Shown here: in pieces, positions 8,708 through 15,921 of the stretch
Layout: each line of letters starts with the position of its first letter
How positions within the stretch are numbered: position 1 is the first letter of the stretch
Virus record (IMG/VR): IMGVR_UViG_3300027708_001750
Span: 1-32,083 of that record
DNA: 32,083 bases
Direction: 5' to 3' (one strand)
DNA from: a virus
Translations under genes and position numbers: made by a program
Notes under the pieces: model-generated
Seen by the model: only the letters and a program-made list of their open reading frames with translations
Databases searched by the model: none
Told to the model about the DNA's origin: nothing

Positions 8708-9414
8708 GAATAATATCGTTTGGTAGTAGCCACACCGTTGGATACGGATTAAGCGATGTGGCTAACAGTCATTATCGTACTGTTAGTAAGTTTGCCTATC
8801 CTAATATTGTAGCACAGCATTTTGATTGTCCTTGTATAAACTATGCTAAGTGTTCAAATTCATTAGAACAAATGCATTTGGATATACTAAGTTATTTTGC
8901 TGAAAGCAGAGACGATGATATTATCATCGTGCAAATATCCACTAACCCTAGTTGGACTACATTAATAAATCCAGATAATGACATTGTATTTGTAACGAAT
9001 CCTGATTCGTTAGACAACAAAGGCTCGGCATACAAAAAAAGTTTGCATGGATTATATGGAATATTGACAGGTGCAAATCATTGGAATAGAATTTGGTATT
9101 TGCATTTTTACAGCATTATAAGTTTGTTACATTACAGCAACAAAAAATTCGTTTGGTTCTTTGATAGATATCCAAATGAGTATTTTAAATTCGATGAAAC
9201 TATTTTGAGCATGCCTGCCGCAATTGCCAAACAGATTATTAATATCCGAAACAGTTGTCCGGATCCAAGTGCTACTCAAATTAAAGAAATATATGCAGAC
9301 TATTTGGTTAACCACTGTCCAGAATGGATGTTTGAAGACGGGCATTTTAATGAAAGTGCCCACATGGCATGGGCTAATCATATATTGATTCCAGAGATTA
9401 AAAAACGCTTATGA
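8704..9414 (+). CDS. SGNH-hydrolase-like protein 2
   Basis: A 236-residue protein resembling SGNH hydrolases. Block I is ISFGSSHTVGYG, with GSS in place of GDS and Ser8 or Ser9 as candidate nucleophile. NYAKCSNS (about 46-53) and VQISTNPSW (about 75-83) resemble blocks II and III. DGHFNESAHMAW near the end supplies Asp212, His214 and His220. It may remove or transfer acyl groups on a sugar or lipid. It follows SGNH protein 1 with an ATGA overlap and is followed by the glycosyltransferase-like gene with another ATGA overlap, implying coupled translation. Two different SGNH proteins in a row suggest two steps rather than a recent duplication. No signal peptide is seen. Confidence 0.65.
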   Translation: MRIISFGSSHTVGYGLSDVANSHYRTVSKFAYPNIVAQHFDCPCINYAKCSNSLEQMHLDILSYFAESRDDDIIIVQISTNPSWTTLINPDNDIVFVTNPDSLDNKGSAYKKSLHGLYGILTGANHWNRIWYLHFYSIISLLHYSNKKFVWFFDRYPNEYFKFDETILSMPAAIAKQIINIRNSCPDPSATQIKEIYADYLVNHCPEWMFEDGHFNESAHMAWANHILIPEIKKRL

Positions 9415-10223
9415 ATAAAAAAATTACATTATTTTTCTGTACTTATTATGCGGATTTTGATTTATTAAAAAGAGCTATTGACAGCATCTACGATGCTTGG
9501 GACCATAGCACTATCGAAGAGATAGTTGTAATACTAAACGATCAGCTTGATACTATGGAAGAATTGACTAACATTCTTGATGGATTTAGCAAATCTATAA
9601 GCATACGTCTAGTACATGCATCAACATTAAATCCGATTGAACAATACGATTGGCATAGTCAGCAAGCACTTAAACTTCTTGTTTCGGAAATCATTACCAC
9701 AGACTGGTATATTATATACGATTGCAAGGATTTTTATTTGGTGCATCCTAAAGAAAAAATTACTCCTAAACTATTTTTTAATACGGATGGCAAAGCAATA
9801 GATGTTTTACGAATTGGGCCGCAAACCGGCGATAAAGGTCATTACTTTATTGATCAATATCAACGAGCTTATAATATTTGGGGATTAAAGTTTGATCCTG
9901 CTGGGAGACATTGTAAAGTTACTACACCGTTTATATGTAATACTGCCGTTATACGAGATTTAATAGCAGAATTAAAAATAAAATTTCCATTTTTATATGA
10001 ATTGTTATTTTTGATCGAGATTAATCGCCAACAATATATTACTGAATTTACAATTATTAGTGCATATTTGGAGTACAAAGGTCTGTTTGATAAATTGTAC
10101 GTATCCTTTGAGCAAGAATCCAAAATGCATACTGAGCTATACCAAAGAAGATTTCAAAATAAATTTTTGAGAAGAGAAAATTGGCATAAATCAATCGAAG
10201 AAGGCGATGCTTCCTACGGTTGA
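9411..10223 (+). CDS. Glycosyltransferase-like protein
   Basis: A 270-residue protein that looks like a GT-A-fold glycosyltransferase. It opens with ITLFFCTYYADFDLLKRAID, a beta strand, loop and helix as in nucleotide-sugar-binding folds. YIIYDCKDFYL (about residues 101-111) sits where a DxD-type metal motif is expected, here as DCKD. TTPFICNTAVIRDLI and TEFTIISAYLEY further on recall acceptor-side segments of DUF6492-like transferases. It starts with an ATGA overlap with SGNH protein 2 and ends in the -35 box of the next promoter, so it is the last gene of the operon. Sugar donor and acceptor are unknown. The alternative is a non-catalytic nucleotide-sugar-fold protein. Confidence 0.55.
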   Translation: MNKKITLFFCTYYADFDLLKRAIDSIYDAWDHSTIEEIVVILNDQLDTMEELTNILDGFSKSISIRLVHASTLNPIEQYDWHSQQALKLLVSEIITTDWYIIYDCKDFYLVHPKEKITPKLFFNTDGKAIDVLRIGPQTGDKGHYFIDQYQRAYNIWGLKFDPAGRHCKVTTPFICNTAVIRDLIAELKIKFPFLYELLFLIEINRQQYITEFTIISAYLEYKGLFDKLYVSFEQESKMHTELYQRRFQNKFLRRENWHKSIEEGDASYG

Positions 10224-10248
10224 CATGTCAGCCAAATGACGCTATAAT
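10220..10248 (+). promoter_or_regulatory. Consensus sigma70 promoter for the 10279 gene
   Basis: TTGACA (10220-10225) and TATAAT (10243-10248) are 17 bases apart, as in the promoter at 400-428. The -35 box overlaps the stop of the glycosyltransferase-like gene. A strong ribosome site (AGGAG 10269-10273) follows before ATG 10279, predicting high expression. Confidence 0.85.
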
Positions 10249-10278
10249 ATATACATTGTTAAACAAACAGGAGCAGAA

Positions 10279-11484
10279 ATGGCTACTAAAGCACCAGCAA
10301 AAAAGTCACGCATTACTAAGAAACAAGTAACTGCACATCGTACCCGTGCAGTTAAAGACCACAGCCCAGTTTGGGAAGGATGCGAAACTTGGGATGCCGA
10401 CACATTCCACCGTCATTTCAAACGTTCGATGGACTACTACCGTTTGGAAAGCGACATCAAATCTTATAAGCCGGCTGTTGTTAAATGGATGGAAACTGTT
10501 GGTTGTACCAAAGCAGACATTACAGCGTTCAAAAAAGTTAAAGACTCGCGAGTTGGTACTACAATGGGTGCCGTAGCGTGTTGTTTGAATCGTGGAATGA
10601 CTCCACAACGTGCTGATTTTAATAACGGTCGTGACACTGCTGGTTGGTTGCGAGCTGAGATTGTCAAAGTTATTGCGGCCGGTAAGGACGACATCGACGA
10701 AGTTGAGGCTAAAGCACTTGAAGCCGCAAAGCCAGCAGTATATACACCTAGTATCCAAGAACGTGTACGTGATGCGGCTTATCGCATGACTGAAGAAATT
10801 GAAAATGCTATTGAAAGTTTCCAAGCTGATGCTGAAAACTTTGATCCAAAAGCATTTAAGATGCTTAATATGCTCAAAGCAGTAGAAGCAAAAGCCGCCC
10901 ATGCTCGTATTATCAAAGAGTTTTACAGTAAGGACTTGGCAGAGCTTGAGGAACTTGCTAGCGGTAATGCTGACGAGCAATTGAAAGAAGGTTACAGTCA
11001 TCGTAGCCGTAAGCAAATTAAGAACTTGATTGCGTTCTATCAAGAAATTATGGCGGCTTGTACTATGTTGGCACAGGAAGCTAAGGTTAATCGTGCGCCA
11101 CGTGCTAAGAAGGCAGTTCCAGCAGAGAAGATTGTGGGTAAGATGAAGTATAAAAAGACTGACGAGCCATTAAAGCTGGTTAGTATTAACCCTGCCGATA
11201 TCATTGGGTGCGGTGAACTGTGGATCTTTAACACTAAGACACGTAAACTAGGCAAGTATGTTGCTAAAGAATTTAACACATTAGGTGTAAAAGGCACTAC
11301 AATTACTAACTTTGACGAGTTTAAGAGTATTCAAAAGACTATTCGCAAGCCCGAGGAAAAACTCAAAGAGTTTAAAGCCGCAGGCAAGGTGCAGTTGCGT
11401 AAGTTCTTAGACGATATTAACGCTACAGATACTAAGATGAACGGTCGTATTAACGAAGATACTGTCCTACTCAAAGTAGCATAA
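10279..11484 (+). CDS. Unknown abundant Lys-rich protein, monocistronic
   Basis: The 401-residue product is not recognised. It begins with a basic tail (APAKKSRITKK) and is rich in Lys, Ala and Glu throughout. A helical, probably coiled, middle spans about residues 160-270, including KAVEAKAAHARIIKEF and DLAELEELASG. A basic linker (RAPRAKKAVPAEKIVGKMKY, about 271-290) leads to a more beta-like C-terminal part. No catalytic motif, signal peptide or membrane segment is seen. It has its own consensus promoter, a strong ribosome site and its own terminator, which suggests a highly expressed nucleic-acid-binding or scaffold-like protein; this is inference from charge and expression signals. A long minus-strand frame across the gene is a coding shadow. 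Confidence 0.85.
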   Translation: MATKAPAKKSRITKKQVTAHRTRAVKDHSPVWEGCETWDADTFHRHFKRSMDYYRLESDIKSYKPAVVKWMETVGCTKADITAFKKVKDSRVGTTMGAVACCLNRGMTPQRADFNNGRDTAGWLRAEIVKVIAAGKDDIDEVEAKALEAAKPAVYTPSIQERVRDAAYRMTEEIENAIESFQADAENFDPKAFKMLNMLKAVEAKAAHARIIKEFYSKDLAELEELASGNADEQLKEGYSHRSRKQIKNLIAFYQEIMAACTMLAQEAKVNRAPRAKKAVPAEKIVGKMKYKKTDEPLKLVSINPADIIGCGELWIFNTKTRKLGKYVAKEFNTLGVKGTTITNFDEFKSIQKTIRKPEEKLKEFKAAGKVQLRKFLDDINATDTKMNGRINEDTVLLKVA

Positions 11485-11486
11485 TT

Positions 11487-11517
11487 AAAAAGCCCAGTTA
11501 ATCCTGGGCTTTTTTTT
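11487..11517 (+). terminator. Intrinsic terminator after the 10279 gene
   Basis: AAAAAGCCCAG pairs with CTGGGCTTTTT around the loop TTAATC, giving a GC-rich core of at least seven base pairs followed directly by a T run. It lies three bases after the stop codon and insulates the gene from the late-promoter unit at 11542. Confidence 0.92.
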
Positions 11518-11541
11518 GGCTTTTATGTTTGTGTCTTTTGG

Positions 11542-11549
11542 TATAAATA
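11542..11549 (+). promoter_or_regulatory. T4-type late promoter before the fibre gene
   Basis: TATAAATA at 11542-11549 is the exact T4 late promoter consensus and needs no -35 box. It lies 18 bases before the ATG at 11568, with AAGGA at 11554-11558 between, immediately after the preceding terminator. It implies a gp55-like late sigma factor elsewhere in the genome and late expression of the fibre gene. Confidence 0.8.
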
Positions 11550-11567
11550 TACAAAAGGACTGCCTAC

Positions 11568-13067
11568 ATGAGCCAACTATTCACCATATTAGACGATAAA
11601 ATTGTTATTAACAAGGCCCTGCTACGTTATGTAGAAGGTCCTACTTCCCTTACTGGATCGCTAGAAATTATAGGCGGGGCGAGTGTAAATGATAACTTGA
11701 TTGTGAGAGGCAAGATCATTGCCGATGTTATCGAAGTTAATCAGATTATTAACAAGGGACTTGGCGGAGGTAGCGGAGACACTACTAATTTTAGAGCCGA
11801 AACTGAAGAGTCATTGAACGGACAGGGTGTTACTTGGAACGTAGGTGATACTGAAAGCACTCTTGTATACCGTCCAGGCAATAGATTATACACCAACTTG
11901 CATTTGGATTTGGAGCGTGGTCGTGCTTATAAAATTGACAATATCGAAGTACTGACTGGCAACACATTGGGTAGCAGTATTAGCCGTTCAAGTTTACGTC
12001 AATTGGGACCATTGAACAATTTGATTGTAAACGGTAACGTTGAAATTGGACAGTTTGTTTACATTGATAGCGACACAGGCCGAGTTGGATTTGGTACAGA
12101 AAGTCCTAACGGATCATTTAGCATTGTTGATAACGGTACAGAATTTGTTATGGGCAGTCCGGTAACTGGTACATTTAACATTGGTACTTATACTAATCAC
12201 GACGTTGCCATTACTACGGACAATATTGCCCGTGTTACGGTTAAAACAGGTGGCGATGTACACGTTGGAAATATCACAAGCCGTGGTGCCAAGTTGGTAG
12301 TACACGGTACTATTCAAGCTGAAAACATTGTTACCGAAACAAAGATCGAACGTACTGACAGTGTTAAATTTCTAGCCACCGATGGCAGTGTATTTGGTAT
12401 TGGTTTACAATGGGTTGGTTCAGGCAGTCCTAAACAACTTATTTTACGTGCCGATCCAGATAGAATTTGGGCCAGTGAACATATTGAATTAGCGGCCAAC
12501 CGTAATTTGATGATTAATAATCAAGTAGTGTTAAACTCAACTACGTTGGGCGCAGGTATTACCGAATCTAGTTTGACATCATTAGGTGATCTATCATCGA
12601 TCACAGTAACAGGTAACACATCATTGTTAGGTAGTACTTCTGCTCAGTCAATTCATGCAAATGAAATTAACTTTGGGGAAGGTAGTCAACTAGTCAAAGT
12701 TAATGATAGAGGATTAAGTACTAGCCTAAGTTTCAACTTAACTGTTGGCGAACAAAATATTATCTATGCCGACAGCGGCAGTGTTACTATTGGCTCTTCG
12801 GAAAATACTCGTAGACAAATACGGGCATTTGGAACATTGAGTGTTAATGTAAACAATCCAGATCCAGAATTACAGTTTGCAGTGGCTGGTAATATTGGGT
12901 TCGCTGGTAGAAAATTTATTACTGGTACGGGTGCGCCTGAACAAGGTAATTACAATGTTGGCGACATTTGCTGGAATACTACTCCGCAAATTGGAGGACA
13001 TGTTGGTTGGATTTGCTGTAGTGCAGGCACACCAGGCATGTGGTTTAAGTTTGGCATGATCGGTTAA
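11568..13067 (+). CDS. Virion fibre-like structural protein
   Basis: The 499-residue protein is rich in Gly, Ser, Thr, Asn and Val, with repeated short beta strands typical of trimeric phage fibres: SLTGSLEIIGGASVNDNLIV near the start, LNNLIVNGNVEIGQFVYID, SSITVTGNTSLLGSTSAQ and GSVTIGSSENTRRQ. Recurrent 'S.L..LG.L..L.V.GN..' units (about 142-156 and 335-352) suggest a repeated beta-helical segment. GRVGFGTESPNGSFSI resembles a common phage-fibre element. The C-terminal stretch GNYNVGDICWNTTPQIGGHVGW looks like a tip domain. It is the only gene between a late promoter and the queD promoter. Its place in the particle (fibre, baseplate or neck) cannot be decided here. Confidence 0.8.
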   Translation: MSQLFTILDDKIVINKALLRYVEGPTSLTGSLEIIGGASVNDNLIVRGKIIADVIEVNQIINKGLGGGSGDTTNFRAETEESLNGQGVTWNVGDTESTLVYRPGNRLYTNLHLDLERGRAYKIDNIEVLTGNTLGSSISRSSLRQLGPLNNLIVNGNVEIGQFVYIDSDTGRVGFGTESPNGSFSIVDNGTEFVMGSPVTGTFNIGTYTNHDVAITTDNIARVTVKTGGDVHVGNITSRGAKLVVHGTIQAENIVTETKIERTDSVKFLATDGSVFGIGLQWVGSGSPKQLILRADPDRIWASEHIELAANRNLMINNQVVLNSTTLGAGITESSLTSLGDLSSITVTGNTSLLGSTSAQSIHANEINFGEGSQLVKVNDRGLSTSLSFNLTVGEQNIIYADSGSVTIGSSENTRRQIRAFGTLSVNVNNPDPELQFAVAGNIGFAGRKFITGTGAPEQGNYNVGDICWNTTPQIGGHVGWICCSAGTPGMWFKFGMIG

Positions 13068-13076
13068 CCAATACTA

Positions 13077-13104
13077 TTGACCTTTACAATTAAACCTGTA
13101 TAAT
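13077..13104 (+). promoter_or_regulatory. Sigma70 promoter for queD
   Basis: TTGACC (13077-13082) and TATAAT (13099-13104) are 16 bases apart. Transcription would begin about 13111, at the base of the predicted leader stem starting at 13112, giving a leader of roughly 67 bases before the ATG at 13178. Confidence 0.75.
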
Positions 13105-13111
13105 TACTATA

Positions 13112-13172
13112 TGCGGACTCAGGCATTCATCCCGCAATATAAACTCTGCATGCCATTGCTTAATCAAGGAGA
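13112..13172 (+). promoter_or_regulatory. Structured queD leader, candidate pseudoknot or preQ1-like riboswitch
   Basis: TGCGG (13112-13116) pairs with CCGCA (13132-13136). The 15-base loop contains GGCAT (13122-13126), complementary to ATGCC (13150-13154), and CAG (13120-13122), complementary to CTG (13146-13148). Either pairing makes an H-type pseudoknot with an A-rich strand ATATAAACT between, the layout of class I preQ1 riboswitches. The position before a 7-deazaguanine-pathway-type gene fits. Sequence match to the known consensus is only partial, so this is a candidate. Confidence 0.35.
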
Positions 13173-13177
13173 TTACA

Positions 13178-13663
13178 ATGGCAAAATTTTACTCAACAAA
13201 AACTTACGGAAACGACAGAGGTTTATCCTGCTGTTTTAGACAATGGCGTGCCACACACAGCCATTGCTCAACATTGCATGGTTACTCAATTGGTATCAAA
13301 CTGATCTTTGAATGCGACACATTAGATGACAAAAACTGGTGTATGGACTTTGGAGGTCTTAAAGAATTCAAAGCATGGGCAGATCACATGTTTGATCACA
13401 CTTTAGTTATTGCTCAAGACGATCCTCATTTAGAAATATTCAAACAGCTAAATGAAATCAAAGGCGGATTCGAAGATAGTGGCTTATGTGATCTACGTAT
13501 TGTACCAGGTGTAGGCTGTGAAATGTTTGCCAAAATGGCTTATGATCAAATGGCTGAACTATTGGCTAGTGGCGATATGCGTTATCCAATCAATCCCACA
13601 GTGAGAATCAAATCGGTTGAAGTATTTGAACACGGTGCTAATTCGGCTACATACGAAGGCTAA
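13178..13663 (+). CDS. queD: QueD-like 6-carboxytetrahydropterin/6-pyruvoyl-tetrahydropterin synthase
   Basis: A 161-residue member of the QueD/PTPS family; QueD makes 6-carboxytetrahydropterin for preQ0, queuosine and other 7-deazaguanines. Visible motifs are CCFRQWRATHSHCSTLHGYS (candidate metal ligands His27/His29 and His34, catalytic Cys30), NWCMDFGGLK, MFDHTL (Asp73, His74) and VEVFEHGANSATYE with late glutamates. Where the classical enzyme has HGH, this one has HGY (Tyr36), so one usual zinc ligand is replaced, which puts it in a divergent subfamily. AAGGAGA (13166-13172) precedes the ATG. It has its own promoter and structured leader. No other deazaguanine gene (folE, queE, queC, dpdA) is visible here. 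Confidence 0.82.
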   Translation: MAKFYSTKTYGNDRGLSCCFRQWRATHSHCSTLHGYSIGIKLIFECDTLDDKNWCMDFGGLKEFKAWADHMFDHTLVIAQDDPHLEIFKQLNEIKGGFEDSGLCDLRIVPGVGCEMFAKMAYDQMAELLASGDMRYPINPTVRIKSVEVFEHGANSATYEG

Positions 13664-13709
13664 ACAATTTTGGTATATTTTATAGAGACAGTGTTTAAGC
13701 ATTATTAGA

Positions 13710-14576
13710 ATGATTAAAAAATACATTTGTTTCTTTAAAAAAAATGACGAAGTTAAAACTTTAACTTTTTCTATTAATCAAAATACATTAACAGAAGTAT
13801 GGAGTTCTACTATTGAAACAGCATTGTCTAGAGGACAAAATAGTTTAGTAGGGCTCCAGAATTTGTTTAGACCCGAAGCTACTACTGAAACAATTACAGA
13901 ACCGATCTCTAATATTGTTAAGATTTTAGAAAAGTATAATCCAATATTTGTTAATTCTTGGCCACCGAAATCTGATATTATATCAGGATTAAACAATTTA
14001 CATTATAAATTTCAATTAACACAAGAATCAAATATATCACCATTATCTTTTTCTAAAGAATATAATGATAATCTTAACTTGTTAAATGCAAAAATACACG
14101 AAGCAGAACATGTATTAAGTGATGGGAAAAATTATGCTGTTTGGTTCATTAACCAATCATCAAACTATGGTATAGAAATAACAGATGATTTACGAAAATA
14201 TTGGGGTGTAAAATTTATAAAATACAATCCGGCAAGGACACTGTATTTAGGCTATCATACAATAGGAAAAGATTTAATTACTTGCTTTATTGATAATGAT
14301 ACGGAAGTGATAAGAACTGAAAGTCTTAGACAGCAACTATACATTTCTACAGAAACTTTGTTTCGACTTAACCCTATGATAACTACCAATCAAAATTTAG
14401 CTATAAAAAGATGGTTAACTCGAAATAACTTAAATTCTTTTGTGGATTTGCAAGACCCTAAATATAAATATAATCAGCAACTTCCAGTATTGGGAAGGCT
14501 TACAGACAACTTATCTAATAATCAAATACTAGAAATTTGGAAAAATTGGACTTTTTTCAAAGTTGATGCAGAATAA
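13710..14576 (+). CDS. AT-rich orphan gene, unknown function
   Basis: The 288-residue product is not recognised. By eye the gene is about 25-33% GC, well below its neighbours, with codons ending mostly in A or T and many Asn, Ile, Lys and Leu residues. The N-terminus (IKKYICFFKKNDEVKTLTFS) looks like beta strands; NYAVWFINQSSNYGIEITDD and YWGVKFIKYNPARTLYLGYH in the middle suggest an alpha/beta domain; and the C-terminus is helical. No signal peptide, membrane helix or catalytic motif is evident. The ATG has no clear ribosome site. Composition suggests a relatively recent arrival from a different gene pool. The real start could be slightly different. Confidence 0.65.
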   Translation: MIKKYICFFKKNDEVKTLTFSINQNTLTEVWSSTIETALSRGQNSLVGLQNLFRPEATTETITEPISNIVKILEKYNPIFVNSWPPKSDIISGLNNLHYKFQLTQESNISPLSFSKEYNDNLNLLNAKIHEAEHVLSDGKNYAVWFINQSSNYGIEITDDLRKYWGVKFIKYNPARTLYLGYHTIGKDLITCFIDNDTEVIRTESLRQQLYISTETLFRLNPMITTNQNLAIKRWLTRNNLNSFVDLQDPKYKYNQQLPVLGRLTDNLSNNQILEIWKNWTFFKVDAE

Positions 14577-14744
14577 AATAAATTAGTTACGTAAACTTTG
14601 GCGTATTTGGGCCAAGGCTTTAGGAGAAAAATCAGGCAGTTCGGACGAGAAATCGGACCGAATTGCTTGCATTAGAACGCTAGTTGTGTTAATATACATT
14701 ATCACAAACTTTTTTATAATCGCAGGCGTCATAAGGCATTGGTA
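14577..14744. other. Intergenic gap before uvsE
   Basis: This 168-base stretch has no plus-strand gene. It contains TATAAT at 14715-14720, 24 bases before the uvsE start, with only a poor -35 candidate, so promoter use is uncertain. On the minus strand it holds a short open frame at 14583-14699 (separate entry). Confidence 0.4.
14583..14699 (-). CDS. Possible 38-residue minus-strand ORF
   Basis: A minus-strand frame from ATG at 14699 encodes 38 residues ending SPKALAQIRQSLRN, an amphipathic helix-like, gene-like tail. The frame is also open upstream into the start of uvsE, giving longer but less likely versions (for example from an ATG shortly upstream reading MTPAIIKKF). No clear ribosome site precedes it. 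It fills an otherwise empty gap, which slightly favours a real gene, but it could be chance. Confidence 0.25.
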   Translation of the reverse strand: MYINTTSVLMQAIRSDFSSELPDFSPKALAQIRQSLRN

Positions 14745-15773
14745 ATGGGAAAAATAGGCTTCGCATGTAAATGGATCGATCATGCAGATCAAGTAAACGG
14801 CATCAAAAAAGATGACGATGCTAAACAATACAACACTGGTACAACTACCATAAGTTGGTTAAATAGACAGTCAAAGGATATAGCAGAGCAAAAGCTCTGG
14901 GATCTAATGGTCCAAAATCTTGCGGCTACACAAAAACTCGTAGACCGTGTTGGAGAACTCAATGAAAATCTTAGGATGGTTCGCCTTAGTAGCGATATTC
15001 TCCCTGCTTATACCGAGCCTACTTGGAGTTATTTTTGGCGTAAGCCTGACGTTGTCAGCTATTTGGATCGCAATTTTAGCCTTATTGGTCATAGTGCTCG
15101 TGCAAGCGGTACCCGTGTTAGTATGCATCCTGGGCAGTTTGTTGTGCTGGCTAGCATTAACGAAGGTATCGTCGGACGATCAATAGATGAATTCGAATAC
15201 CACACCGACATGGCCCGCTACATGGGTTATGGAAAAACCTTCCAAGACTTCAAGATCAATGTACACATATCGGGCAAGCAAGGCCCTGAAGGCATACGCA
15301 GAGCATACGGACGTCTTACACCAGAGGCCCGTAATTGCCTTACTATCGAAAATGAAGAAAATTCTTGGGGTCTAGATGACTGTTTATCTATTAGCGATAT
15401 CGTTCCTATTGTGCTTGACGTACACCACCATTGGATTCGCGAAGGGGAGTATATCCTTCCGACAGACGATCGTGTTAGGCGTGTCGTTGATAGTTGGCGT
15501 GGTCTGCGCCCTACTATGCATTACTCAGTTAGTCGTGAAGATTACCTTGTGGAGCATGACAAACTTGTCGCACCTGTTCATGCCCAACTCCTTCTAGACG
15601 GATATAAGAAACAAAAACTAAGGGCACACAGTGACTTTTATTGGAATCAAAAAACAAACGAATGGGCAATAACTTTTCTAAACCAGTTCGACATAATGTG
15701 CGAAAGCAAGGGCAAAAACCTCGCCAGCCTGGAACTGTACAATCAAGCCAAAAGCTATCTCGAGAACAACTGA
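14745..15773 (+). CDS. uvsE: UV damage endonuclease, UvsE/UVDE family
   Basis: A 342-residue TIM-barrel enzyme that nicks DNA 5' of UV photoproducts and other lesions. The strand-end motifs of the family are present in order: IGFACKWID, VRLSSDILPAY, VSMHPGQFVVL, INVHISGKQG, LTIENEENSWGLDDC, IVLDVHHHWI, MHYSVSREDY and RAHSDFYWN; their His, Glu and Asp residues form the metal site. The start is set at ATG 14745, with AAGG at 14733-14736, rather than an in-frame TTG at 14739. Length and motifs match active phage and bacterial enzymes. UvsE is a common repair gene in aquatic T4-like phages. Its last 112 bases overlap the next small gene. Confidence 0.92.
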   Translation: MGKIGFACKWIDHADQVNGIKKDDDAKQYNTGTTTISWLNRQSKDIAEQKLWDLMVQNLAATQKLVDRVGELNENLRMVRLSSDILPAYTEPTWSYFWRKPDVVSYLDRNFSLIGHSARASGTRVSMHPGQFVVLASINEGIVGRSIDEFEYHTDMARYMGYGKTFQDFKINVHISGKQGPEGIRRAYGRLTPEARNCLTIENEENSWGLDDCLSISDIVPIVLDVHHHWIREGEYILPTDDRVRRVVDSWRGLRPTMHYSVSREDYLVEHDKLVAPVHAQLLLDGYKKQKLRAHSDFYWNQKTNEWAITFLNQFDIMCESKGKNLASLELYNQAKSYLENN

Positions 15774-15892
15774 TATTTAGGTTGGAAACTCTTAGGGAAG
15801 AGCTAGAAGAAAACCCCGGTATCAGCGAACAACGAAGAGTTCAGATACAGGGGGATATGGCTCGATATTCAGAGCAACTAAACAAGTTTTAA
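15662..15892 (+). CDS. Small basic/coiled-coil protein overlapping uvsE
   Basis: A 76-residue product from ATG 15662 in a different frame from uvsE, overlapping its last 112 bases. The first 35 residues are basic and Gln/Pro-rich (NVRKQGQKPRQPGTVQSSQK). The second half is a strongly helical, charged segment (LETLREELEENPGISEQRRV) ending in SEQLNKF, which reads like real coding sequence. No good ribosome site lies before 15662. Other starts are a TTG at 15641 or initiation near 15780, where only the helical part would be made. The unique part after uvsE and its position right before a terminator support a real gene; the start is uncertain. Function unknown. Confidence 0.5.
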   Translation: MGNNFSKPVRHNVRKQGQKPRQPGTVQSSQKLSREQLIFRLETLREELEENPGISEQRRVQIQGDMARYSEQLNKF

Positions 15893-15921
15893 TATAAGGG
15901 CATTGCGCCCTTATATTATTT
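15891..15921. terminator. Convergent hairpin terminator
   Basis: AATATAAGGGC (15891-15901) pairs perfectly with GCCCTTATATT (15907-15917) around the loop ATTGC, an 11-bp stem, then ATTTT on the plus strand. It sits between the plus-strand gene ending at 15892 and the minus-strand gene ending at 15916, and includes parts of both stop codons. The T tract is better on the plus strand, but it may stop transcripts from both sides. Confidence 0.85.

Noticed and set aside
10306-11043. Minus-strand open frame of 245 codons
   Set aside because: It lies wholly inside the well-supported plus-strand gene at 10279-11484, has no promoter or ribosome site, and its Ser/Phe/Thr-rich composition is that of an antisense shadow.
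14947-15597. Several plus-strand hydrophobic ORFs of 60-80 codons inside uvsE
   Set aside because: They are out-of-frame readings of uvsE, whose own frame carries all family motifs.
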